DNA of 64,000 nucleotides. Origin: Cryptomeria japonica (Eukaryota > Streptophyta > Pinopsida > Cupressales > Cupressaceae). The position numbers and the translations under genes are program-made. Under the pieces are notes generated by a model. The model saw only the letters and a list, made by a program, of their open reading frames with translations. It was not told the origin of the DNA and did not search any database. Below are positions 11,241 to 22,299 of this stretch, one piece after another. The stretch is taken from contig NC_081411.1 in NCBI RefSeq assembly GCF_030272615.1, positions 37,452,640 through 37,516,639 on the forward strand, in the 5' to 3' direction. Numbering within the stretch: position 1 is the first letter of the stretch; each line of letters begins with the position of its first letter.

Positions 11241-14200
11241 ATGGCGTCTAATCATTCAACTTCAATTCCTTAGTGAAAGGACAACCCTAGGTTTGATGGA
11301 GCAAATTACAGAGCGTGGAAGCTTCAGATGGAGACACATCTAAGATGTCTTAGCAAAGAGATTTGACAAATCACTAAGAAAGGATATACTCCTTATGATC
11401 CGACATATGTAAATTCTCCTTCGCTAGACTTGGATAAGAACATTGAGAATGATTGCAGAGCTAGAGAAGCCCTTTTGAGGACCCTTTCAGATTGGCAAGT
11501 AATGATATTAACAGACAAATCAATTGCAAAATCTATTTGGGACAAGTTGGAGACTATGAATGAAGGTGACCCTACTATTAAATTTGCTAAACTTGATGGT
11601 TACCAGGTGAGATACGAGAACTTGAAAATGAAGGAAGATGAAATAATTGCTGCTTTTATGGAAAGACTCAATGAAATTATGTTGGGAATTTAATGTTGTG
11701 GTGGATCTCTAAGCGAAGATGAAATTGTTTCTAAAGTATCGAGAGATATTCCATCAGCTTAAAAAATGAAGGCTACTATAATCAATGAGCTGAGAATAAT
11801 GCCTAACTCTTCTGTTAATAGGGACATTTTGGTTGGAAAGATATCTTCTTTTGAGCTTGAAGAATTTGGTCCTCTTGGAGTTGTAAAGACTAAATCTTCT
11901 TTTCATGCATCTACATCATGAACCGGAAAGAAAGATTGTAAAGCATTATATGCAAAGGAACTAGAGGATATGAAGAAAGAAGATGAAGAAATTGAGCAAC
12001 TTGAAGCCTTATTTGCTAGAAGGGTAGCTAAGGGTCTGTGAGGAAGTAAGTATGAAGGAAAATCATGTTTTAAATGTTTTGCATGTAATAAGATAGGTCA
12101 TTTTGCATCTAGATGCCCTAAAAGGAATTCAAGATTTGAAGAAAGAGCTAGAAGATATTTTAAACCTAACCATGAATATCAAAACAAGCATAAGTATAGA
12201 AGGAACAAAGATAGATCATGCTACTATGCTGATGAGGAAGGTATGACTAATGATTCTGATGATAAACTAACACAAAATTCAGCTAGTGAATCCAGTAATG
12301 GAAAGGAATGGGTATTCTTAGCTATCAAGGAAGATGCTCCGGTACCTGAAGAGAAGGCCCTTGCTGCTAAAGTTGAAGACAAGGATGAATGGGTGATAGA
12401 TAGTGGATGTTCACATCATATGACTGGAGATAAAAGTAATTTTCTATCTTTACAAGAATTTGATGGTGGTCTGGTTAGATTTGGAGATGACAAAGAATGC
12501 ATGATTAGAGGAAGAGGAACTATATCATTGGATGGTAAGAATAACACTAATAATGTCTATTATGTTGATGGTTTAAGGCATAATCTTTTGAATGTATGAT
12601 ATCTAGTGGATAAGGGATTTCAATTACAGTTCAAGGATGGAAAATGTAAAATCATAATCAGATTTGGATTGGAGATTGCAACCGGTACTCAGACTAAAGG
12701 TAAAATCTTTCATTTGAACTTTGGTGAGATGACATGTTTGATTGCACATATTGATGAGAGTTGGCTATGGCATAAGAGGTTGTGTCATGTGAATTTTGAG
12801 TGCATTGTAAAGAACAACTCAAGTAAGGCAATTAGAGATATACCAAAGATTGTGAAGCTTTATAATCGAGTACATGTAAGGAATGTCAAATGGGTAAGAA
12901 AGTCAGAACTTCTTTTAAGAGTATACAAGACAAATCTAATGATGTTCTTGATCTTATTCATACTAATTTGTGTGGTCTTGCTAGAATAAGAAGCTTTCAG
13001 GGCGATAGATATTTCATGCTAATCATGGATGATTATTCTAGAATGATGTGGGTTGTTTTTCTAAGGGAGAAATTTGAAGCCTTTGAAAAGTTCAAAATAT
13101 TTAAAGCTATGGTTGAGACAAAGACAGGGTTGAATATTAAATGCTTAAGGTCAGATCAAGGTCATGAATGTTAGGTCCCAGGAAGGACAACTGAGATGGG
13201 GGTGAATCAGTTGTTAACCAGTTCTCATTAATTTATAAACCAAATGCAAATTATTCCAACTTAAACTTAATGTATAGCAATACTAGTATAACAGTTTAAC
13301 ATTTATAGCAATACTAGTATAGCTTAATGTATGAAACTGAATCAGAAACAATATCCACAACACATAACACAAAAAAATTGACTTGGAAACCCGGTAAGGG
13401 AAAAACCACGGTGGGAAACCTTACCCACAATCCAAGGCAGATATTATGTGTATACAAATGGGGTCTGCACATGCAGAAAGGCCAACTGCCTAGAGCTCAC
13501 TACTCAAATACAAAATAGGAGTCACACTGACTACACAATTAGATGGTTAAATCCAATGATAATGTACTGCTCAAAATAGCATCTGCAATGCTGGATTCAG
13601 TACCGGTTAAGCTCTGGACATGAGTGTCAAAACACCTTCATAACCTTCTTTCAACCTTCAAATAATGTCTGTGTGATTCACACAAGGATCTGCTTATTTT
13701 CGCTCTTCAATATCCACACTCACTCATGACATGACCACGATCTTCAATAAGATCTTACAATCATATATACAAAATCTAAGACCAAATGAATAGGTCGGCT
13801 CACTAAAGATATTACAATTAAATCAATTACGAATGAGTCTTGATGTGATACAACATGTCGGCTCAATACATTTACCATAATAACCAATCAATAAACAATC
13901 TCCATGATGGGTTGTGCTGATCTGGAGTACCGGTCCATAACCTAAACTTATCTATCGGTAAAGGAAAATCTGTCAACCCGATTAGACCAATAAGAAAAAC
14001 ACCAAAACCAAACTTCCAATCCATGTCTTCGACATAACCAAGTGATCTCCAAGTTATCATCATTGCCGATGAACAATTTAACCTGCTGGTGAACATATAC
14101 TGGTGACTATGCATAAGCCACTAACCATACCGATGAACCATAATGTAAACCTCCAAGACGACAAGTGTTGACATCAATGACAAAACCAATGCAACACATG

Positions 14201-16375
14201 ACAAAGTCATCCATAATACCAATAGTGAATTCACATTCAATGAATTTAACAGTTATTGTGAGAAACATGGCAGAAGTAGAGAGTTTTCTGCACCTCGAAC
14301 ACCTCAACAGAATGTTGTTGTGGAAAGGAAGAACAAAACCATCTTGGATGCGGCTAGAAATATGATGATGAAAGCTAAGACACCTTATGAGTTATGGTTT
14401 GGTCATACACCTATAGTTAAGTATTTAAAAAATTTTGGTAGTAAATGCTATATTAAAAGAGATGATTAGATTGGAAAGTTAAATGCTAAATGTGATTAAG
14501 GGATATTTCTTGGTTATTCAAATGAAAGAAAAGCATATAGATGTTATAACAAAAGATTGCAGAAAATTGTGGAGAGTGCTAATGTCAAGGTGGATGAGCA
14601 GTACAACGGTCAAATCAAAACTTATGAGAGAGAATTAGAAGTGGAAATGATCATAACTGATCCGTTAAGGCCTACACCGAAACAAAATGTTGAACCAGTC
14701 ACCTCGACAGTATCAGAAAATTCAATAGTAAGTGAGGATCAAAGTAGAGAAACATAAAGTTAGAAGACTACCAGGTATGTAAGGTTGAATCATTTAGAAG
14801 ATCGGATCATTGGAGACAACAGCAAAGGATTAATGAAAAGGAGAAGGTTAGTAGCTGAAGATGTATGCTTAATTTCTCAAATTGAACTGGCATCAGAAGT
14901 TGAATCATGTAAGGATGAATGTTGGATGAAAGATATGGAAGGGGATTTGGATCAGATAGAAAAGAACAACACATAGACTTTAGTTCCCCAACCTAAAAAT
15001 AAGAATGTTATTGGAACTAAATGAGTTTTTAGGAATAAATTGAATGAAGATGGACAAGTTGTGAGAAACAAGGTGAGATTAGTCTTCAAGGGATATTCTC
15101 AGAAGGAAGGAATTGATTATGATGAAACTTTTTCTCTGGTAGCAAGAATTGAAGCTTTGAGATTATTTCTTGCTTATGATACACATAAGAACTACAAAGT
15201 TTATCAGATGGATGTTAAGTGTGCATTTATAAATGGAGATCTTGAAGAGGAAGTTTATTCTGAGCAACTTGAAGGATTTTCACTTTCAGATGACAAAAAC
15301 ATGGTTGTCAGGTTAAAGAAAGCTTTATATGGATTAAAGAAAGCCCCTAGAGCTTTATATGCTAGATTGGACAAATATCTTTTGAAGCTTGGTTTCACTA
15401 AAGGTAATGCTGACAGTAACTTGTATTATAAGATCACTAATGATGGCATATTTATTATTAAGGTCTTTGTCGATGATATTATATTTCGAGGTGAGGATAA
15501 TTTATATATGGAATTCTCTAATACTAGAAGAATGAATTTTAAATGTCTATGATCGGAGAAATAGGGTTTTTCTTAGGTTTGTAAATTACTCAAACTGATA
15601 AAGGTATTTTCATCTGTCAAACTAAGCATGCTAGATAGTTGTTAAGGAAATTTGGTATGGAAAATTCTAAACCGGTTAGTACTCCTATTATTACAAGTAA
15701 GAAATTGACAAAGAAATATATATTAGTTCCGGTAAATCCTACAAGGTACAAATCTATGATTGGAGGTTTGTTATATTTGACTCAGACTAGACCAGATATA
15801 ATGAATGCAGTTTGTATTGTATCAAGATATCAAAGTGATCCTAGGGAGAATCATGAAAGTGCAACGAAGAGGATTTTTAGATATTTACAAGGAACAACTG
15901 AATATGGCTTATGGTATCCTAAAAATGATAACTTTACACTATGTGCATATATAGATGTAGATTGGGCTGGATATATAGATGAAAGTAAAAACACATCCCG
16001 TGGAGCTTTATTTCTTGGAAAGAAACTTATTTCATGGATTAGAAAGAAATAGTTATGTACTTTTTTATCTGTTGTTGAAGTTCAAAATGTTGCTTTTTCT
16101 ACTAACTGTACACAAGTTCTATGGATGAAGCAAATGTTGAAATACATAAGGGTAGACTATAATCAACTGGTAGTTATTCACTGTGATAACTCTATTGCTA
16201 TTGACATATCAAAGAATCCAGTATTTCATTCTAAGACTAAGAACATATCAATCAAGTATAACGTTTTGAAGGAGAAGGTAGAAGCAAATGAAGTTAGATT
16301 GGTTAATGTGAACACTAAAGAGAAAATTGCAGACATCTTGACTAAACCTTTGCCCAAGGAAATATTTGAGTAATT
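11241..16375 (+). pseudogene. Fossil copia gag-pol of element B
   Basis: Recognisable parts in order: gag (~11241-12200, with a CCHC zinc knuckle near 12070-12115), aspartic protease (~12390-12600, DSGCSHHMTGD), GAG-pre-integrase and integrase (~12700-14470, interrupted by the solo LTR), reverse transcriptase (~14990-15560, MDVKCAFINGDLEEEV and VDDII) and RNase H (~15640-16370). The order protease-integrase-RT-RNase H is that of Ty1/copia. The coding region is broken many times and is a fossil. Confidence 0.9.
13169..14224 (-). mobile_element. Solo copia LTR, reverse orientation, inside element B
   Basis: On the plus strand it begins TGTTAGGTCCCAGG, the reverse complement of a copia LTR 3' end. 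Read on the minus strand it carries the same LTR phrases as element B (ACTGATTCACCCCC near its end, TGTTGCATTG near its start). Five-base flanks ATGAA and GTGAA are a near-perfect target duplication. The integrase region of B resumes right after it, so it inserted into B and then lost its interior by LTR-LTR recombination. Confidence 0.85.
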
Positions 16376-16769
16376 CAGAGACAGATTGGGGGTCTCTGCC
16401 TCTCTGGTGGAGACTTGAGTGATGTTGATTGGCATCAATCCAGTATGCATTATCAAAGCTATTATTCACTTCAGATTGATGTGGTAGTTCTACTACTCAG
16501 GGGGAGTAGTCAGCTGAGTGGTTTAGAGGTTCTATGATTTTTCCTTGATGTGTATGTCATATTTTTGGCATTGAAGTCAAAGGGGGAGAGATATTCATGT
16601 GAAGAAAAGAGCTTAACAGGGATATTAATCCATTTGGGGAGTTTGGTTCAGAGTTAATTGGTTCAAAGCTTCATTGTTATATCATTTGTTGGATGTCATC
16701 TATTGGGGGAGACTTGTTTGGCATTTCTTAGCACTTGGATGTTTTACACATCTAGTTTTACCATCAATG

Positions 16770-16783
16770 CCAAAGAGAGAGAT
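16770..16783 (+). other. Polypurine tract of element B
   Basis: A purine-rich CAAAGAGAGAGAT stretch lies immediately before the 3' LTR, the expected site of plus-strand priming, though less G-rich than in element D. Confidence 0.7.
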
Positions 16784-17100
16784 TGTTGTCTATTTATGGG
16801 AAGTGATTATGTATTGCATTGATGTTTGTCATTGATGTCTACACTAGTTGTTTTGGTTGTCTATCGGGTTCCGGTTGAGTGGTTGGATTGTGATATTGAT
16901 CTAGAGATCATCTCTTGTATGCTCTGGTTTGTGGTATTGGTTTGGTTTGAACATTTATGTGATTCAGGTGTGTATCACATTCGGTTGGTTCAGGATTTGG
17001 TGGTCTGGAAGCTATCATTTGTTCTAGTAATCCTTTTGGTTACCGATAAGGGTTTTACCAACATATCTTTTCTTAAAAATATTTTGATGGATTTGATAAG

Positions 17101-17127
17101 AATAAGTGCAAGAAGTTGTGTCCACTT
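17101..17127 (+). repeat. Left terminal inverted repeat of the foldback element
   Basis: Begins AATAAGTGCAAGAAG and continues TTGTGTCCACTT. About 23 of the inner 25 bases match the right end read inward. The outermost two or three bases differ (AA against GGG). Confidence 0.85.
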
Positions 17128-17143
17128 TTTGGCCAAAAAGTGG
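17122..17143. repeat. Perfect 22-bp palindrome next to the left terminus
   Basis: CCACTTTTTGG is followed directly by its reverse complement. It overlaps the inner part of the terminal inverted repeat. The right end has no exact counterpart. Confidence 0.9.
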
Positions 17144-17984
17144 AATTTTTTTCCCTTTTTTTTGATTTCATCCCGTTTGACCTAAATATTTGAGGCACTT
17201 AAAGAATGAATTTTGAAAAAATTCAATAATAAAAAATGTAGTGCTCGAAGTCTACTTTCGAAATATGTATTTTATTTTAATACCCAGATCTTTAAAATGA
17301 AGTTTCAATAGGCATTACTAAAACCTATAGTTTAAAAGTCACTTTTCAGGACCATACCATGCCCGTGTACGACAAGCATAATTTGACCTAAATGAAATTA
17401 TTTTTATAAATCCTTTTGGGAAAAGATCTATAACTCACTCACCTTTGATGAGAATTTTTTTTGTAATTTTTTTCTGCATATTGTTTTTTTGTTAATTTTT
17501 TATTGGACATAATCATTGTTTTGAAAAATTCTTGTGTATGGCAAGCATAATTTGACCTAAACTTAAGATTTTTTGGTTTTTTTTTTTTTAAACTATATAG
17601 AATTGTCTCTAGTTTGATGCCATATAATTTTGTTTCAAAAAAATTAGAACCAAAAAAGTTATTAAAAAACTAAAAAACCATGTTATTTCGAGTTTATAGA
17701 CCTCTTTCATTAGTAATTATTTTAAAAATAAAATATTGATCAATTTTTAAAAAAAATTACATATTTCGAATCTAGACAGTCTGTACTATAATGGGTTTTC
17801 ATTGTTTAAAACAATTTTGAAAATTTGGTGTTTAGATATATTTTTGAAGTCATTATTTTATATGAAGATTGATTTGGGCTTCAAGTTGCGAGTCAAACCA
17901 GGTCCAAGCCTAAGGGTCGGCTCTTCAAGCCATTTCCCAAGCCAAAACCGAAGCTACAACCGAACCAAAGTTGAAGTTTTTAGA
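17144..17984. other. Left-arm spacer of the foldback element
   Basis: AT-rich sequence with no match in the right arm and no gene. A phrase AAGCATAATTTGACCTAAA occurs twice, near 17377 and 17544. Confidence 0.6.
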
Positions 17985-18150
17985 AACAGGATCCCGTTTC
18001 GTTTTTTAAAATAATTAAAAAATGTTTAGCAAATGGGATCCCGTTTTGAAACAAGAGCCAATTTCAAAAACAAAACGGGATCCCGTTTCAAAATGGGATC
18101 CCATTTTGAAATGAGATCCTATTTCAAAAACAAAATGGGATCCCGTTTCC
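17985..18150. repeat. Cluster of GGGATCCC palindromes, left arm
   Basis: About five copies of palindromes of the form AAACGGGATCCCGTTT, or near variants (AAATGGGATCCCATTT), separated by 'caaaaacaaa' linkers. The best copies are perfect palindromes of 16-18 bases. Confidence 0.9.
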
Positions 18151-18190
18151 CTTTTTTTTTTTTTTTAATTTTTTTTTTTAAAACAAACTA

Positions 18191-18352
18191 TATATACATG
18201 AAATATAAAATTTAATTTTAAGTGACATTTCCCTTTGTCTTTTTCCTTTCTTATACTTTAAGTTATATTTGATGTATATATTAGCAGGATGTTTGAGAAT
18301 GGTTTCAGATCTGTAGGAGTTATAATATAGATTCTAGATTTTAGAAGATCTT
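18191..18352 (+). repeat. Stem-loop module, second copy
   Basis: Same motif order as 2241-2396: TATATACATGAAATATAA, AAGTGACATTTCC, CTTTAAGTTATAT, then CAGGATGTTTGAGA and GGAGTTATAAT. The arms TATACATGAAATATAA and TTATATTTGATGTATA fold imperfectly. An inverted copy of its first half is in the right arm at 21960-22030. Confidence 0.8.
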
Positions 18353-18704
18353 ATAAATTGTGACGTAATAGGACATATAATGTCATAATACAACCTATTA
18401 TGTCATAATAAGTCCCATTGGTACATAATAGGTCCTAATGTGTCATAATAGGTCATATTGTGTCATAATAGGTCCTATTGTGACATAATACAACCTATTA
18501 TGTCATAATAGGTCCTATTATGTCATAAGACCCCTCAAAAGAACCTATTATGACATTATACCTCTTAATAGGAACTATTATGACTTAATACCCCTTAGTA
18601 AGACCTATTATGTCATAATAGGTCCTATAATGTCATAAGACCGCTTAAGAGGGCATGTCATGTCATAATAGGTCCTATTATGTCATAAGACCCCTTAAGA
18701 GGTT

Positions 18705-18935
18705 GTTGCCTTTCCATGATGGTCATGAACGGTGATGCAAGACCGTATAAAAGGGACACCTAACCACATCTGTTGTGGAGTTGCCAGAAATCTAGTCCTA
18801 AGGAAGGATGGCTCACCTGACATCGGAAGGCGAGGAAGGATGGCTCACCCAAAGTCCTATAGATAGTAGGGGGTGAGGAAGTCACAATGAAGAGTAAGTG
18901 TGACTAGCCTGGTGGCAATAGTGCATGTATTATTA
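18705..18935. other. Non-repetitive island inside the array
   Basis: About 230 bp of higher-GC sequence unlike the array, with two copies of GGAAGGATGGCTCACC 38 bases apart and a TATAAAAG box. Its edges pass straight into array repeats. It has no open frame of note. It may be a captured fragment or a control region. Confidence 0.6.
18746..18753 (+). promoter_or_regulatory. TATA-box-like site in the island
   Basis: TATAAAAG set in GC-richer surroundings (CCGTATAAAAGGGACACC). If used, transcription would run rightward into the palindromic array. The evidence is the sequence match only. Confidence 0.3.
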
Positions 18936-21750
18936 CATTATACCCCTTAATAGGATCTATTGAAGGGTATTATGTCATAATAGGACTGATTATGACATAA
19001 TAGGACCTATGATGACATAATAGGTCATATTATGTCATCATAGGTCCTATTATGACATCATATGTCATATTATGTCATAAAATCCCTTAAGAGGAACTAT
19101 TATGACTTTATACCCCTTAGTAGGACTTATTAAGGGGTATTATGTCATAACAAGACCTATTGTGACATAATATGACCTATAATGTCATAATACAACCTAT
19201 TATGTCATAATTGGTCATTTGTGACATAATAGGTCAATTTGTGTCATAATACCCCTTAAGAGGACCTATTATGACATTATACCTCTTACTAGGACCTATT
19301 ATGACATTATAGGATCGATTATCATATAATAGGACCTATTATGTCATATAGGTCCTATAATGTCATAAGACCCCTTAAGAGAACCTGTTATGTCATAATT
19401 TGTCCTATTATGTTATAAGACCCTTTAAGAGGACCTATTATAACATTATGCCCCTCAGTAGGACTTGTTAAAGGGTATTATGTCATAAAAGGACCAATTA
19501 TGACATAATATGATCTATGATGATGTAATAGGTCCTATTATGTCATCGTAGGTCCTATTATGATATCATAGGTCATATTATGTCATAAAACCCCTTAAGA
19601 GGACCTTTTATGACTTTATACCCCTTACTAGGACATGTTAAGGGGTATTATGTCATAATAGGACCTATTGTGATATAATAGGATCTATAATGTCATAATA
19701 GGACCTATTATGTCATAATAGGTCCCATTGTGACATAATAGGTCCTATTATGTCATAATACGACCTATTATGTCATAATATGACCTATTATATCATAAGA
19801 CCCCTTAAGAGGACCTATTATGACATAAGACCCTTTAGTAGGACCTATTATGACATATGTAGAGAAAAATAAGTTGGTTGGAAGAGAGAGATGGTATGTT
19901 TAGATAGAGTTGAGGGGTATTATGTCATAACAGGACCTATTGTGACATAGTAGGACCTATATTGTCATAATATGACATATTGTGACATAATAGGTCCTAT
20001 TGTGACATAATACAACCTATTATGTCATAAGACCCCTTAAGAAGACCTATTATGGAATTATACCTCTTACTAGGACCTATTATGATATAAGACCCCTTAG
20101 TAGAACCTATTATGACATAATATGATAGATTATCACATAATAGGACCTATTATGTCATAAGACCCCTTAAGAGGACCTATGATGACGTTATACATCTTAC
20201 TAGGACCTATTATGACATAAGACGAACCTTAGTAGGACCTATTATGACATAATAGGGTTGATTATCACATAATAGGACCTATTATGTCATAATAGGTCCT
20301 ATAATGTCATAAGACCCCTTAAGAGGACCTGTCATGTCATAATAGGTCCTATTATGTCATAAGACCCCTTAAGGGGACCTATTATGACATTATACCCCTT
20401 ACTAGGACCTATTAAAGGGTATTATGTCATAAGGACTAATAATGACATGATAGGATCTATGATGATGTAATAGGTCCTATTATGTCATCATAGGTCCTAT
20501 TATGACATCATGGGTCATATTATGTCATAAACCCCTTAAGAGGACCTATTATGACTTTATACCCCTTACTAGGACTTGTTAATGGGTATTATGTCATAAT
20601 AGGACCTATTGTGACATAATAGGACCTATAATCTCATAATATGACGTATTATGTCATAATAGGTCGCATTGTGACATAATAGGTCCTATTATGACATAAT
20701 ACGACCTATTATGTCATAATATGACCTATTATGTCACAAGACCCCTTAAGAGGACCTATTATGACATTATACCTCTTACTAGAACCTATTATGACATAAG
20801 ACCCCTTAGTAGGACCTATTATGACATATGTAGAGAAAGATAAGTTGGTTGAGAGAGAGAGATGGTACTTTTAGAGAGAGTTAAGGGGGATTATGTCATA
20901 ACAGGACCTATTGTGACATAATATGACCTATAATATTATAATACAACATGTCATGTCATAATAGGTCACACTGTGACATAATAGGACCTATAATGTCATA
21001 ATACGACTTATTATGTCATAACAGGTCACATTGTGATATAATAGGACCTATTGTGACATAATAGGTCCTATTGTGACATAATAGGTCCTAGTGTGACATA
21101 ATACGACCTATTATGTCATAATAGTATCCTATTATGTCATAATAGTGTCCTATTATGTCATAAGACCCCTTAAGAGGACCTATTATGACATAAAACCCCT
21201 TAGTAGGATCTATTATGACATAATAAGATCCATTATCACATATTAGGACCTATTATATCATAATAGGTCCTATAATGTCATAAGACCCCTTAAGAGGACC
21301 TATTATGACATTATACCCCTTTGTAGGACCCGTTAAAGGGTATTATGTCATAATAGAACTAATAATGACATAATAAGATCTATGATGATGTAATAGGTCC
21401 TATTATGTCATCATAGGTCCTATTATGACATCATAGGTCATATTATATCATAAAACCCCTTAAGAAGACCTATTATGACTTTACACCCCTTACTAAGACT
21501 TGTTAAGGGGTATTATGTCATAATAGGACCTATTGTGACATAATAGGACCTATAATGTCATAATGCAACCTATTATGTCATAATAGGTCCCATTGTGACA
21601 TAATAGGTCCTATTATGACAAAATACAACATATTATGACATAATAGGTCCTATTATGTCATAAGACCCCTTAAGAGGATCTATTAAGACATTATACCTCT
21701 TACTAGAACCTATTATGACATAAGACCCCTTAGTAGGACCTATTATGACA

Positions 21751-21960
21751 TATGTAGAGAGAGATAAGTTGGTTGGGAGAGAGAGATGGTACGTTAAGAG
21801 AGAGGTAGAGATGTATATATAGAGAAATATATAGGTAGGTAGGGGGTAAGGGGAGGTGTATAGAGATAGTGAAGATAAAGAGTAAAGAGTTAAGGACGTG
21901 AGAGAGAGGTAGAGACATAGTTTTAGATTTTGGGAGAGAGGGGACAAGGTGAGATAGAAA
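21751..21960 (+). repeat. Purine-rich GA tract at the array end
   Basis: About 200 bp in which the plus strand is strongly purine-rich, with GAGAGAGAG, GGTAGGTAGGGGG and similar. It could adopt triplex or other non-B structure. Frames read from its complement are low-complexity Leu/Ser/Tyr strings. Confidence 0.75.
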
Positions 21961-22035
21961 GGAAAAAAAAAGACAAAGAGAAATGTGACTTATATATAAA
22001 TTTTATATTTCATGTATATATAGCTTGTATTTTTT
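21960..22035 (-). repeat. Inverted half-copy of the stem-loop module, right arm
   Basis: Read on the minus strand it gives CTATATATACATGAAATA, TAAAATTTA, then AAGTCACATTTC and CTTTGTC, matching 18185-18240. It is the inner part of the right inverted arm. Confidence 0.85.
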
Positions 22036-22084
22036 ATTAAAAAAAAAATTTTTAAATTTTTATTTTTATTTTTTTTATTAAAGG

Positions 22085-22215
22085 AAATGGGATCCTGTTT
22101 TGTTTTTGAAACGAGATCCCATTTCTTAGATCTAGGCTCGGGTTCCCGAAGCTAAACGGGATCTCGTTTCAAATTTTGGCTCGAGATCCTGACGTGAAAC
22201 GGGATCCCGTTTCGT
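22085..22215. repeat. Cluster of GGGATCCC palindromes, right arm
   Basis: About four copies related to GAAACGGGATCCCGTTTC, the best being a perfect 18-base palindrome near 22196. It mirrors 17985-18150 in the left arm. Confidence 0.9.
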
Positions 22216-22271
22216 TTCTCATGCGTTTCGTGAGATTTGCCTTTTTTTTCTAAGTGTAAAACTTCCACACT

Positions 22272-22299
22272 AAGTGGACACAACTTTGTGCACTTACCC
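22272..22299 (-). repeat. Right terminal inverted repeat of the foldback element
   Basis: Read inward on the minus strand it starts GGGTAAGTGCACAAAG and continues TTGTGTCCACTT. It is followed outward by ATAAG and then LTR sequence of element B. Confidence 0.85.

Larger units (their letters stand above)
18353..21750. repeat. Tandem array of palindromic TATTATGTCATAATAGG repeats
   Basis: The basic unit alternates GGACCTATTATG with CATAATAGGTCC, mostly separated by a single A or T, which makes near-perfect inverted repeats of about 25 bases. Many dozens occur. Variants include CCCCTTAAGAGG and CCCCTTAGTAGG joints. Longer repeats are superimposed: the phrase TATGTAGAGA..GATAAGTTGGTTG, or a close variant, recurs at 19856, 20827 and 21751, giving a higher-order unit of 0.92-0.97 kb. 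Short frames here are not genes. Confidence 0.95.
17101..22299. mobile_element. Foldback-like element of 5.2 kb with 5-bp target duplication
   Basis: It is flanked by ATAAG at 17096-17100 and 22300-22304. Its ends are inverted repeats: TAAGTGCAAGAAGTTG continuing TGTCCACTT on the left, and TAAGTGCACAAAGTTG continuing TGTCCACTT on the right, read inward. The arms continue inward with matching blocks in inverted order: clusters of GGGATCCC palindromes, A/T-rich tracts, then the stem-loop sequence (18191-18245 against 21960-22030). The left arm (~1.15 kb) has extra sequence compared with the right (~0.35 kb). The core is a 3.4 kb palindromic tandem array. There is no believable coding frame, so it must have been moved by a protein encoded elsewhere. 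Five-base duplications without TG..CA ends do not match the common plant TIR superfamilies (CACTA 3, hAT 8, Mutator 9-11, Harbinger 3, mariner TA). I cannot place it. Confidence 0.85.

Noticed and set aside
21633-21947. Leu/Ser/Tyr-rich frames on the minus strand suggesting membrane proteins
   Set aside because: They are low-complexity translations of the palindromic array and GA-rich tract.
17101-22299. Interpretation as a non-autonomous LTR element because of the 5-bp duplication
   Set aside because: The ends are inverted rather than direct repeats, lack TG..CA, and show no primer site or polypurine tract.
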